From contig NZ_OY782854.1 of NCBI RefSeq assembly GCF_963678425.1, positions 682,001 through 746,000 of the forward strand: a stretch of 64,000 bases of DNA, written 5' to 3'. Positions 8,516 through 17,951 of the stretch are shown piece by piece. The position numbers were made by a program, and so were the translations under genes. Under the pieces are notes generated by a model. The model searched no databases. It saw only the letters and a program-made list of their open reading frames with translations, and was not told the origin of the DNA. The number at the start of each line of letters is the position of its first letter. The first letter of the stretch is position 1. The DNA comes from an uncultured Bacteroides sp. GTDB lineage: Bacteria > Bacteroidota > Bacteroidia > Bacteroidales > Bacteroidaceae.

Positions 8516-11002
8516 TTATTCCAAATCAACAACTGTAATTCCGGCTCCGCCAAATTGTATATGTTCGTCCTGAAAATGGGCAATGCCACTCACTGTTTCC
8601 AGATATTGCCGGATTAGCTTACGCAGAATACCGGTTCCCGTTCCGTGAAGAATGCGAACCCTGCCTACGCCAATCTGAATAGCATCGTCTACGAAATAGG
8701 TCACAGCCTGCAAAGCCTCGTCGCCTCTCATGCCGCGAACATCGATGTCTTGCTTGAAGTGCAGTTTCTTTTCATACATCTCATCCTGAGTTTGCGAGCT
8801 TACAAACGTACTTTTCTGTTCCTTCTTAGGTTGCTGACCAGTTGCACGTTCCAGCTTTTCGAGCTTAATCGATGTTTTGATCATTCCAAAGGCTACCACT
8901 GCATTCTTTCCGTTAACATCAAGCAGTTCGCCCACGGATGTCTGCCCTTTAATTTTTACCGGACAGCCTGGAGTAAGCGGCTCAACTTTCACTTCTTTGT
9001 GGACAACCTTCTCCGGAGAGCTCTTTTTCTCCTTCTTCCTACCTTGTTTCTCACGGAGTTTCTCCATTTTGCGGGCAATCTTCTCCTCATGTTCTTTGGA
9101 ACCTACTTCATCAATTGATTCCTTAAAGTCGCTCAACTCCTTACGTATCAGTCTTGTCTGCTCTTTCTCTGCCTGAGCCTCCTTGATCAGACGGATCGTA
9201 TTTTCAATCTTTGCGTTTGAATCAGATAATAAGCGCTCTGCATCCTCCTTTGCCTGGCGGATAATCTCTTTGCGTGAATGGTTCAGATCCTCTATCTCTG
9301 CCTGATAGCGAGCAATGGTGTCCTCCATCTGCTTCTCACGCTGGCGGATATTCTGACGTTTATTCTCCCAGTATCGCTTATCGCGTACAATGTCCTGCAG
9401 GTATTTATCCGCATTAATGTACTCACTTCCCACAATCTCAGAAGCATCTGCGATTACTTCTTCCGGAAGTCCGATCTTTCGTGCAATTTCTACAGCGAAA
9501 GAGCTACCCGGATTACCAATCTGGAGTTGGAAAAGTGCCTGCATCAGGTGACGGTCGTAGAGCATGGCTCCATTAACCACCCCTTCATGATCTTCAGCGA
9601 AATGTTTCAGATTCTGATAGTGCGTAGTAATAACCCCGAAAGTCTCTTTTTCATTGAAACGTTTCAGGACGGATTCTGCGATTGCACCGCCAATCTGTGG
9701 TTCTGTACCACCACCAAACTCGTCAATAAGGATAAGACTTTGAGCATTGCATCCCTTCATCATGTTTTTCATGTTCAGCAGATGCGAACTATATGTACTT
9801 AAATCGTCCTCAATAGACTGCTCATCGCCAATATCAATAAAGATATTGCTGAATATTCCGGCATGACTCCGCTCGTGGAGCGGTACAGGCATACCGCATT
9901 GCAGCATGTATTGCAGCAAACCAACGGTTTTAAGACAGACCGATTTACCACCGGCATTTGGGCCGGATATGATAAGTATACGTTGTTTCTTGTTTAGTTC
10001 CAGTTCCAGCGGCACTACCTTCTTGCCATGCTTCGCTAAAGATAGCTGCAGCAACGGGTGAACCGCATCGGTCCAGTCAATAAGCTGCTTATCTTCCAAA
10101 GCTGGTTGGATGGCATTGATCTGTATTGCAAAATGTGCCTTGGCACGAATAAAATCAATCTCAGCAAGGAACTCATAACTTTGAAGAATTTCAGGAACGG
10201 AAGGACGTAGCAATTTGGAAAATTCAACCAGGATTCGGATAATTTCTCTTCGTTCTTCCCCTTCTAACTCCCTAATCCGGTTGTTTGCCTCCACAACTTC
10301 GGCAGGTTCAATGAATACAGTTTTTCCGCTGGCGGATTCGTCATGAACGATACCTTTGATTTTGCGTTTCAATCCCGGAGCAACAGGAATCACCAATCGT
10401 CCGTCGCGCATGGTAGGCGTTACGTCCTTATCCACATACCCCTCGCTTTGAGCATTCCGAAGAATAGCGTTAAGGCTGCGGGATATTCCGCTCATTGTAC
10501 TGTTTAATTCCCTTCGGATACGGGATAATTCCGTAGAAGCATTATCTTTAATCTTCCCATATTTGTTCAGAATCTGATCAATCTTGCCAATAAGTTGTGG
10601 AAACACGGCAATGTCTCCGGCAAGACTTTTCAGGTGAGGGTAGGGCACAGTTGAATCTTCATCATCTTCACGGTCGAGAAACTTCACGATGTCGCGAATG
10701 GTTTCCAGTGAACGGCGAAGATCGAATACTTCCTGCTCGTCCAGATACGTACCTTCAATGCGAATCTTCTTTAGAGAAGGACGCACATCAAAAAAGTATT
10801 GGTCCGGGAATCCGTCCTCTTCCTGAATGATGCGAACAAATTCCGTTACCCGGCACAATTGTTCCTCAATCCCGGCAAATTGATCGGTGAAACTCATATT
10901 GTCCACACGTTCTTCGCCAAGTGTACTAAGGCATTTTACCTTCAGTAATTCACGAATGGTGTCGAATCCTATCTTCTGTTCAAAGTTATGGGGATATATC
11001 AT
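8516..11002 (-). CDS. mutS2: MutS2 family ATPase/nuclease with Smr domain
   Basis: 828 residues, normal MutS2 length. It lacks the mismatch-binding N-terminal domain of MutS1. The core (about 1-290) is followed by the ATPase with P-loop SGPNAGGKSV near residue 345, Walker B SLILIDEFGGGTEP, a long charged coiled coil (about 515-640), and a C-terminal Smr nuclease domain with DIDVRGMRGDEA and HGTGTGILR. In the family it acts on branched DNA, suppresses recombination or rescues collided ribosomes. The start MIYPHNFEQKIGFD is conserved-looking and has a good promoter just upstream. Confidence 0.95.
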   Translation of the reverse strand: MIYPHNFEQKIGFDTIRELLKVKCLSTLGEERVDNMSFTDQFAGIEEQLCRVTEFVRIIQEEDGFPDQYFFDVRPSLKKIRIEGTYLDEQEVFDLRRSLETIRDIVKFLDREDDEDSTVPYPHLKSLAGDIAVFPQLIGKIDQILNKYGKIKDNASTELSRIRRELNSTMSGISRSLNAILRNAQSEGYVDKDVTPTMRDGRLVIPVAPGLKRKIKGIVHDESASGKTVFIEPAEVVEANNRIRELEGEERREIIRILVEFSKLLRPSVPEILQSYEFLAEIDFIRAKAHFAIQINAIQPALEDKQLIDWTDAVHPLLQLSLAKHGKKVVPLELELNKKQRILIISGPNAGGKSVCLKTVGLLQYMLQCGMPVPLHERSHAGIFSNIFIDIGDEQSIEDDLSTYSSHLLNMKNMMKGCNAQSLILIDEFGGGTEPQIGGAIAESVLKRFNEKETFGVITTHYQNLKHFAEDHEGVVNGAMLYDRHLMQALFQLQIGNPGSSFAVEIARKIGLPEEVIADASEIVGSEYINADKYLQDIVRDKRYWENKRQNIRQREKQMEDTIARYQAEIEDLNHSRKEIIRQAKEDAERLLSDSNAKIENTIRLIKEAQAEKEQTRLIRKELSDFKESIDEVGSKEHEEKIARKMEKLREKQGRKKEKKSSPEKVVHKEVKVEPLTPGCPVKIKGQTSVGELLDVNGKNAVVAFGMIKTSIKLEKLERATGQQPKKEQKSTFVSSQTQDEMYEKKLHFKQDIDVRGMRGDEALQAVTYFVDDAIQIGVGRVRILHGTGTGILRKLIRQYLETVSGIAHFQDEHIQFGGAGITVVDLE

Positions 11003-11028
11003 CTATGTTATCTTGAATAATTCTGCGA

Positions 11029-11059
11029 CAAAAATACAACTATATCTTTGTTCAGCCAA
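11029..11059 (-). promoter_or_regulatory. Promoter of mutS2
   Basis: On the minus strand, TTG (11057-11059) is followed after 20 bases by TATTTTTG (11029-11036), close to the TTTG-N19-TAnnTTTG Bacteroidetes promoter. The -7 box lies 27 bases upstream of the ATG. Confidence 0.5.
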
Positions 11060-11066
11060 GAAATAT

Positions 11067-11792
11067 TCAATTTACATAAACCTCAGAGAAATAACGGGAG
11101 AATAGTTCCCGTGCATGCTCCAGTTGGGCTGGAGTATTTTCTTTTACCTCTTCCAGTAGGTAAGGCTTCTTTAAAGCTTCATATTTATGCTTGCCCAGCG
11201 TGTGATAAGGAAGTATTTCAATGCGCTGAATAATGGAATAAGACTTGAAATGTTCGCACAGAGCAATGATATCTTCCTCGAAATCACTGTATCCGGGAAC
11301 CAATACATAGCGAAGCCACATTGGGCGTTTATTTTCTTCCAGATAAGCAGCAGTGCTCAGAGTCTGAGCATTGCTGCGTTCTGTAAGTATCATGTGATGA
11401 TCGGGATTGAATTCCTTTATATCTAAAAGAACCAGATCCGTTAGCGAAAGAAGTTCTTTCACATCATCATTCATATTTCCTCCATTGGAATCCAGACAAA
11501 TATGTATTCCTTCTTCCTTGAGTCTGCGGAATAAAGGAATCAGTTCCTTTGCCTGAAGAGTAGGCTCGCCACCGCTAAAGGTGATGCCGCCTTTCTTTCC
11601 GAAGAAAGCCTTCTGACTGAGAGCCATACGCACAATCTCTTCAATCTCTGTTGGCTTGCCGCCTTTCAGAGTAATTGTATCAGGATTGGCACAGTACTTG
11701 CAGCGAAAGTTGCATCCTTGCAGGAATACTACCAATCGCAGACCGGGACCGTCGAAGGTTCCCATAGATTCATATGAATGAACGTTGATCAT
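11067..11792 (-). CDS. pflA: Pyruvate formate-lyase activating enzyme (radical SAM)
   Basis: Radical SAM enzyme, 241 residues, that installs the glycyl radical on PflB. It shows the CX3CX2C cluster motif (C27, C31, C34 in QGCNFRCKYCANPD), the FSGGEP motif that binds SAM, and the N-terminal SYESMGTFDGPGLR typical of PFL activases. It lacks the extra ferredoxin-like insert seen in activases of other glycyl radical enzymes. It starts 10 bases after the pflB stop, so the two are almost certainly co-transcribed. Confidence 0.95.
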   Translation of the reverse strand: MINVHSYESMGTFDGPGLRLVVFLQGCNFRCKYCANPDTITLKGGKPTEIEEIVRMALSQKAFFGKKGGITFSGGEPTLQAKELIPLFRRLKEEGIHICLDSNGGNMNDDVKELLSLTDLVLLDIKEFNPDHHMILTERSNAQTLSTAAYLEENKRPMWLRYVLVPGYSDFEEDIIALCEHFKSYSIIQRIEILPYHTLGKHKYEALKKPYLLEEVKENTPAQLEHARELFSRYFSEVYVN

Positions 11793-11802
11793 CTTTTTAT
11801 TA

Positions 11803-14031
11803 TCACATCTTTGAGTGGAAACTTCTTGAAATAACTTCCAACTGGTGTTCGCGGCTCAGGCTGACAAAGTTTACAGCATAACCAGATACACGAATTGTAA
11901 GCTGTGGATAGTTTTCAGGATGTTCCATTGCATCTTCCAGCATTTCACGGTTAAGTACATTCACATTCAAGTGGTGTGCACCTTTACTGAAGTAACCATC
12001 CATCATTGATACAAGGTTCTCAACACGATCTTCAGCTGTTACACCAAGTGATTTAGGAACAATAGAGAATGTATTACTTACTCCATCCTGAGCATCATCG
12101 TAATTAATCTTAGCTACAGATGTAAGAGAAGCGATAGCACCCTTCTGATCACGTCCGTGCATTGGGTTTGCACCCGGAGCGAAAGCCATACCTTTCTTAC
12201 GTCCGTCAGGAGTAGCACCAGTCTTTTTACCATACATTACATTTGAAGTAATTGTAAGAATAGAAAGAGTTGGGCGGGCATTCTTGTAGATAGGAAGCTT
12301 GCTAAGTTCTTCACTGAAATAGTGAGTCAGGTCTACAGCTAAAGTATCTACTTTATCGTCATCATTTCCGTAGCAAGGGAATTCTCCGTTAATATCAAAG
12401 CCTTCAGTCAGACCAAGTTCATTGCGGCGGGCAGTAACCTTTGCGAATTTAATGGCAGAAAGTGAATCGGCAGCAATAGATAATCCGGCAGCACCGTAAG
12501 CTAAGTTGATACGAGGATTGGTATCAATAAGAGCCATCTGAGCCTTTTCGTAGTAATACTTATCGTGCATGTAGTGAATAATGTTCATCGCGTCATTATA
12601 TACACGAGCAACTTCTTTCAATACAAGCTTATAATTAGCCATCACTTCATCAAAGTTAAGTACATCGCTTTTCAAAGCAGGAATACCCTTAACCATTAAT
12701 GTTCCGGTATTTTCACATCGTCCTCCATTGATTGCAAGCAATAATGCTTTTGCCAAGTTGGTACGTGCTCCGAAGAACTGAATCTGGCGACCTATATCCT
12801 GGAAAGAAACGCAACAAGCAATTCCGTAATCGTCACTGTGACGAACGGCACGCATTAAGTCGTCATTTTCATACTGGATAGATGAAGTATCTATAGAAAC
12901 TTTTGCACAGAAATCTTTGAATCCTTCTGGTAATTCAGGCGACCAAAGAACTGTTAAGTTTGGTTCTGGAGAAGCTCCTAAATTATATAATGTCTGTAAG
13001 AAACGGAAAGAAGTCTTTGTTACTTTATGACGACCGTCGTTAAAACGACCACCAAGTGATTCAGTTACCCATGTTGGGTCACCGGCAAAGATATCATTGT
13101 AAGAACTCATTCTAAGGTGACGAACCATACGTAACTTAATTACAAACTGGTCAATCAATTCCTGAGCAAATGATTCGTCAATAGTTCCCTGACATAATTC
13201 GTAATCAATGTAGATATCAAGGAAAGAAGAAACATTTCCAAGAGACATAGCAGCTCCGTCTTGCTCTTTTACAGCAGCCAGATAAGCCATGTATACCCAT
13301 TGAACGGCTTCCTGAGCAGTATATGCAGGGCGAGAAAGATCTAATCCGTAATATTCGCCCATCACTTTCATTTCGTTCAGAGCTTTGATCTGTTCTTTAA
13401 CCTCTTCACGTAAACGGATACGTGCTTCATCCATTGGTCCTGTAAGATTGTGAAGATCTTCAATCTTAGCTGCAATAAGTCTGTCTAGACCATAAAGAGC
13501 CATACGACGATAGTCACCAATAACACGGCCGCGAGCATAATTATCAGGTAAACCTGTTAAGAAACCCAGTGAGCGGAATGAACGAATTTCGTCTGTATAT
13601 ACATCAAAAACACCTTCGTTATGTGTTTTACGATAATGAGTGAAGATATCTTTTACTTTTTCATCAACTTCAACGCCGCATTCTTTGCAAGCTTTAGCTA
13701 CAACATTGATGCCCCCGAAAGGTTTGATAGCTCTTTTTAAAAGTTCATCGGTTTGCAAGCCAACGATTAACTCGTTTTCTTTGTCTATGTAGCCAGCTTT
13801 ATGTGAAGAAATCGTTGATACGGTTTTGTTATCGATAGAGCGAACGCCATTGTTTGCTCTTTCTTCTGCAATTGCAGAAAGGCATAGATTCCAGATTTTT
13901 TTTGTACGTTCAGTTGGTCCGGTAAGAAATGATGCATCACCATCGTAAGGATTGATGTTGGTAAGAACGAAGTCTCTAACATTAATTTCTTTGCTCCAAA
14001 TTCCGTCTTTAAAGGTTTTATTCAATTCCAT
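11803..14031 (-). CDS. pflB: Formate C-acetyltransferase (pyruvate formate-lyase)
   Basis: Glycyl radical enzyme converting pyruvate and CoA to acetyl-CoA and formate in fermentation. It has 742 residues, full length. The catalytic Cys pair is at 406-407 (YGIACCVSFQDIG) and the glycyl radical loop is near the C-terminus (RVSGYAVNFV, Gly717). The N-terminal region has the PFL substrate segments (GPTERTKKIW, FGGINVVAKACKECG). It is the first gene of a pflB-pflA operon. A -7 box lies 38 bases upstream. Confidence 0.97.
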   Translation of the reverse strand: MELNKTFKDGIWSKEINVRDFVLTNINPYDGDASFLTGPTERTKKIWNLCLSAIAEERANNGVRSIDNKTVSTISSHKAGYIDKENELIVGLQTDELLKRAIKPFGGINVVAKACKECGVEVDEKVKDIFTHYRKTHNEGVFDVYTDEIRSFRSLGFLTGLPDNYARGRVIGDYRRMALYGLDRLIAAKIEDLHNLTGPMDEARIRLREEVKEQIKALNEMKVMGEYYGLDLSRPAYTAQEAVQWVYMAYLAAVKEQDGAAMSLGNVSSFLDIYIDYELCQGTIDESFAQELIDQFVIKLRMVRHLRMSSYNDIFAGDPTWVTESLGGRFNDGRHKVTKTSFRFLQTLYNLGASPEPNLTVLWSPELPEGFKDFCAKVSIDTSSIQYENDDLMRAVRHSDDYGIACCVSFQDIGRQIQFFGARTNLAKALLLAINGGRCENTGTLMVKGIPALKSDVLNFDEVMANYKLVLKEVARVYNDAMNIIHYMHDKYYYEKAQMALIDTNPRINLAYGAAGLSIAADSLSAIKFAKVTARRNELGLTEGFDINGEFPCYGNDDDKVDTLAVDLTHYFSEELSKLPIYKNARPTLSILTITSNVMYGKKTGATPDGRKKGMAFAPGANPMHGRDQKGAIASLTSVAKINYDDAQDGVSNTFSIVPKSLGVTAEDRVENLVSMMDGYFSKGAHHLNVNVLNREMLEDAMEHPENYPQLTIRVSGYAVNFVSLSREHQLEVISRSFHSKM

Positions 14032-14068
14032 AAAAGTTATTTAGGTTGTTTTGTTCTTATTGAGAGTG

Positions 14069-14076
14069 CAAAGTTA
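14069..14076 (-). promoter_or_regulatory. -7 box for the pflBA operon
   Basis: The minus-strand sequence TAACTTTG matches TAnnTTTG and lies 38 bases upstream of the pflB ATG. No clear -33 TTTG at the usual distance was seen. Confidence 0.45.
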
Positions 14077-14190
14077 CAATCTTTATTCAATAATTAGATA
14101 TAAATAGCGGATAAAGTATGTTCTATAACATAAAAAACTTATAATATAAATAAAAATACATGTTATAGTGTTATTTTCTTAACGTAATTC

Positions 14191-14220
14191 TTGCAAATAA
14201 TAATAAATTGTCTACCTTTG
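14191..14220 (+). promoter_or_regulatory. Promoter of tRNA-Ser
   Basis: TTG (14191-14193), exactly 19 bases, then TACCTTTG (14213-14220): a textbook Bacteroidetes promoter. It lies 39 bases before the mature tRNA 5' end. Confidence 0.8.
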
Positions 14221-14259
14221 CACCGCTTTTAAAGAAAAGCAATAGTTAAATAACATATT

Positions 14260-14344
14260 GGAGAGATGGCAGAGTGGTCGATTGCGGCGGTCTTGAAAAC
14301 CGTTGAACTGCGAGGTTCCTGGGGTTCGAATCCCTATCTCTCCG
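14260..14344 (+). tRNA. tRNA-Ser (anticodon TGA)
   Basis: 85-base class II tRNA. The acceptor stem GGAGAGA / TCTCTCC has discriminator G. The anticodon loop CTTGAAA (anticodon TGA) sits between GCGGT-type stem strands. It has a long variable arm and T-loop TTCGAAT. CCA is not encoded (the next bases are CATT). A partial second copy exists at 17013-17084. Confidence 0.95.
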
Positions 14345-14358
14345 CATTATTTAGATAG

Positions 14359-14398
14359 AAAGGCTTCACAAAATATTATTTTGTGAAGCCTTTTTTTA
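14359..14398 (+). terminator. Terminator of tRNA-Ser
   Basis: Perfect stem AAAGGCTTCACAAAAT / ATTTTGTGAAGCCTTT with a 3-base loop, followed by a T-run, starting 15 bases after the tRNA. Confidence 0.9.
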
Positions 14399-14866
14399 TT
14401 TCCAGTTTTTTTCTGCATTTTCGTTATCTTCCTACTTCTCGGAATATAAAATCTAAAAAGTATATTTATTATTCATTCTACTGGTGATTTTGAAGTTTAT
14501 TCATTCTGGTTAATTACGATTTTAATACAGATTTTTTTGCTTGATTATTATTTTATGATTGGTCGTATTTTTTTGTGAAATGTATCTTTGTATATATAAT
14601 TTATAAATGTCTAAAACAATAGGTTTTAATACTTCTTTTTATCTATACACCAGAAGCCTGAGATTATTTTTTTTTATAATTATATCTCTTTATTGATATA
14701 TATTAGTTGTAAAAAAATAAATAATTTGTTTGTCGGTGAATATATTTAATGAATAATTATTCATCGGAAAAGCTGGTTGAACTAGTATTAAAATTTAAAT
14801 TTATATCTTATATTTGTATTATTAAAAATGGAGAATGCCTTGTTTTCTGATTAAAATGACATTTAT
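14399..14866 (+). other. AT-rich upstream region of the sensor kinase
   Basis: About 470 bases with no gene. TATATTTG at 14809-14816 is a good -7 box 51 bases before the kinase ATG. The rest is strongly AT-rich with several homopolymer runs. I see no other supported feature. Confidence 0.45.
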
Positions 14867-16928
14867 ATGACAAAACTATTCTCAGACAAAACTAAAATAT
14901 ACTATCTAATTTATATTGTTTTAGCACTAAATATTGTATTCCCAATAAGATCCTATGGCGCTAATAATCAAAAGAGTTGTATTTTGATTATTAGTTCGTA
15001 TAACCCTGAGGCTTCTAATACAGCTAAGAATATTTCTGCTTTTATTGATGAATATAAATCCTTAGGAGGACAATTACCTGTGGCTATTGAAAATATGAAT
15101 TGCGGAAGTTTTACTGATGCATATTTATGGGAAGGTAATATGAATGAGATACTTGATAAATATCTATCCATTAAAAATCACCCTGCTTTAATTATTCTTT
15201 TAGGTCAGGAAGCCTGGTCTTCCTATATTTCACTGGATAATAATATGCATAAGATGCATAATCAAGTGCATGATCTGATACACAAAACTCCGATAATGTG
15301 TGGCATGGTGAGTAAGAATGCCATTATACTTCCCCATGATAGTAATTCGCTAGAGAATTGGGAGCCTAAAAGTATTGATATGCTCAAGGATATTCCTCAA
15401 ATATACCAGATGTCTGGATATGTTTATCAGTATGACGTAAAAAAGAATGTGCGACTGATACGTGATTTATATCCCAAAACAAAGCATATTGCATTGGTTA
15501 CGGACAATACCTATGGGGGAGTCTGTTTACAGGCACTGGTGAAAAAGGAAATGAAACTATTTCCCAAATTGGATCTCATCTTATTAGATGGTAGGAAAAA
15601 TTCTATCTATACAATAGTGGATCAAATCAATTCTTTGCCCTCAAATACTGTAATTTTACTAGGTACCTGGAGAGTTGATAAGAATAATGGCTATTTTATG
15701 AATAATGCTACTTATATGATGATGGCTGCCAATCCAAAGGTTCCAGCTTTTACTTTAACATCTATAGGGTTGGGGCATTGGGCTATAGGGGGTAATGTTC
15801 CTCAATATCGTAGTCTTGGTAAAGAAATGGCCTCTCGGACTTATGAAATATTAGAGAATAATAACACAAAAAAAATGCATGTTGAATTTATACCTAATCA
15901 GTATACTTTCGATATTCAGAAACTGAATGAATTGAAGATTAGTGTTGATAAGTTGCCCGAAAAATCAGTATTTGTTAATGAAGAACCATCTTTTTTTGAA
16001 CGATATGAACGTGCGGTTCTGGGAGCTGCGTTTGTGTTTTTTGTACTCCTGACGGGTTGTCTTGTTTCTCTTTACTATTTAATACGTACAAAAAAACTAA
16101 AAGACGAACTGGAGGTTTCAGAAGCAGATTTGCGGGTAGCAAAAGAAAAAGCAGAGGAATCAGAGCGTTTAAAATCAGCTTTCCTGGCTAACATGACCCA
16201 TGAAATACGAACTCCGCTTAATGCCATAACATGACCCATGGAAATTACGGCCCGCTCTCTTGAATTCTTCCATGTAGATGTCGGTTTTGGCACCAAAAGG
16301 TTTTATACAATATACTACGGGAGGATGTGCTCAGGAAGACGTGATTGAATATAATAAGGTTATTCAGTCAAATACAGACCTTCTTTTGCGTTTGATCAAC
16401 GATATCCTTGATATTTCCCGTTTGGAATCGGACAAATGTAAGTTAGATTTCTTTTATGAAGAATGCAATGTGACATCTTTATGCAAAGAAGCACTTGCTT
16501 CTGTTGAATCTGTTTGCGAAAATCCGGTGAAATTCATTTTTAATTCACAGGATCCTAATTTTTATTTGGTAACAGATATACATCGTTTGCAGCAGGTGTT
16601 GCTGAATTTACTTTCCAATTCCAATAAATTCACAAAAAAAGGGAATATTGTTTTAGAATTTAGAATAGATGAGAAGGAACAGATGGCTTTTTTTGCAGTT
16701 ACAGATACCGGAGCAGGAATCCCTGAAGGGAACGAAGAGCTTGTTTTTGACCGTTTTAAGAAATTGAATGACTTTATTCAGGGCACAGGCTTAGGACTTG
16801 CTATCTGTAAAACAATTATGAATGCTTTGGGAGGTGATATATGGATAGATTCAGCTTATAAAGATGGTGCACGTTTTGTCTTTTCACATCCATTGGGATT
16901 ACATCCTCAGGAATTTATTAGTGAATAA
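14867..16928 (+). pseudogene. Sensor histidine kinase with periplasmic substrate-binding-like domain, interrupted
   Basis: The first part (14867-16234, 455 residues) has an N-terminal signal/TM, a large periplasmic domain similar to ABC sugar-binding/ABC_sub_bind sensors, a TM near 385-408, a coiled linker and the phospho-His box MTHEIRTPLNAI (His in THE). The frame then stops. The second part (frame through 16278-16928) resumes with GFIQYTTGG...EDVIEYN and HATPase motifs LLNLLSNSNKF, VTDTGAGIPEG and GTGLGLAICK. Joining LNAI to GF restores the family order, so about 67 extra bases (within 16229-16298) broke the gene. Those bases begin with a near-copy of 16191-16209 (ACATGACCCATG...). No receiver or regulator gene follows. 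It is either a true pseudogene or an assembly fault. Confidence 0.85.
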
Positions 16929-16941
16929 AAAGCCTCAAAGA

Positions 16942-16972
16942 TTTGGAAATACCAAAAATAGTTGTACCTTTG
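16942..16972 (+). promoter_or_regulatory. Promoter of the truncated tRNA-Ser copy
   Basis: TTTG (16942-16945), 19 bases, then TACCTTTG (16965-16972) match the consensus exactly. The following leader (GCTTTTGAGAGAAAAGGCAA) resembles but differs from the leader of the intact tRNA-Ser, so this was once an independent tRNA locus. Confidence 0.7.
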
Positions 16973-17012
16973 CAACGCTTTTGAGAGAAAAGGCAATATT
17001 AAATTTAGTTTT

Positions 17013-17084
17013 GGAGAGATGGCAGAGTGGTCGATTGCGGCGGTCTTGAAAACCGTTGAACTGCGAGGTTCCTGGGGTTCGAAT
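17013..17084 (+). pseudogene. Truncated tRNA-Ser(TGA), missing the T-stem 3' strand and acceptor 3' strand
   Basis: 72 bases identical to the first 72 of the intact tRNA at 14260. Identity ends directly after the T-loop TTCGAAT. The expected CCCTATCTCTCCG is replaced by ACTTGTACGTTTAATG, which cannot pair with the T-stem or acceptor stem. The break lies where tyrosine integrases commonly cut tRNA genes. The missing 3' end was not found elsewhere in the window. Confidence 0.85.
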
Positions 17085-17951
17085 ACTTGTACGTTTAATG
17101 CTCCCCTCAGATTGAAGAAACACAGTGGAAAATTATTAATAAAATCTAGAAACCACAAAAGTGAAAGTGAAAATATGATTTACGTAAAATATGGAATGCC
17201 ATATTTTATGTTGTAAGAACAGGCTGCCAATAGTGTATGTTGCCTTCAAATTTTCCCTCTTGAGAATTGGTGTACTATTATTATCGCAAATGGGCATCTC
17301 TTGGTGAGTCTTGCTGATGCCGGTTATCGAAGAGAAGTATCGAAAAAAGTAAAGAATGCTTTTGGGGTATTTATATTTTTATTATATTTCTATTTTTCTT
17401 AAAGATAGATTTTAATTTTTTTTGTTGCTGTTTGTATTTCTATCTCTAAAAATAGTTTAGGATGAAGCCTTTATTAGAAATACAGCTTACTATTGGTTGA
17501 AGAATTCAATTTCCATGATAATGAATCGACAATAATTAACGAAATCGTAAGATTGTGCAAGTAAATTGGATAATACGATACACTATATTTTAGCAGCAAG
17601 GATATATCTTTGTAATATTATAATTACATGCAATTTTATTGTTAAGATGAAAGTAAGATTTCAGATGGGCGGTGTTTTGTTGAGACCTACAATTCTTTTT
17701 ATGGAACGGATGATATTCATGGCTATGGATAGAATTCGATTCAGAAAAGAAGTTTCTAATAGAGTCTGCCCCGAATGATGCTGAAGGTGGTTATATCAGT
17801 CGGTATAATTGGGACGGCAAGAGTTTGTCTATGCCTGAACCGCACTCCAAAGATATTGTAAGCGATGGAAAACTGACTATCTATCGTTCGGAGATTCCGT
17901 ACGATGATTACAGATAATTTTGTCTCTTTAATTTGCCAATAATATACATAT
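17085..17951 (+). pseudogene. Gene debris between tRNA-Ser scar and the mannoside block
   Basis: About 870 bases with no intact gene. The clearest remnant ends at 17917: in frame it reads FDSEKKFLIESAPNDAEGGY, then ISRYNWDGKSLSMPEPHS and KDIVSDGKLTIYRSEIPYDD, then YR stop. With a one-base shift upstream this is preceded by FYGTDDIHGYG. It looks like the last roughly 70 residues of a secreted or cytosolic protein, family not recognised. A second coding-looking scrap (ANGHLLVSLADAGYRREVSK) lies near 17280-17370. The short open frame at 17566-17778 runs through this in the wrong frame. Confidence 0.5.

Noticed and set aside
8645..9118. Plus-strand open frame opposite mutS2
   Set aside because: Antisense shadow of the MutS2 Smr/linker region; no domain and no start signals.
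9278..9802. Plus-strand open frame of 174 codons opposite mutS2
   Set aside because: Shadow frame over the conserved ATPase domain; low-complexity translation.
16942..17084. Second functional tRNA-Ser gene
   Set aside because: The T-stem and acceptor 3' strand are missing, so no mature tRNA can form.
17566..17778. Open frame of 70 codons before the GH38 gene
   Set aside because: It crosses the remnant gene in the wrong frame; the protein-like frame is a different one and is broken.
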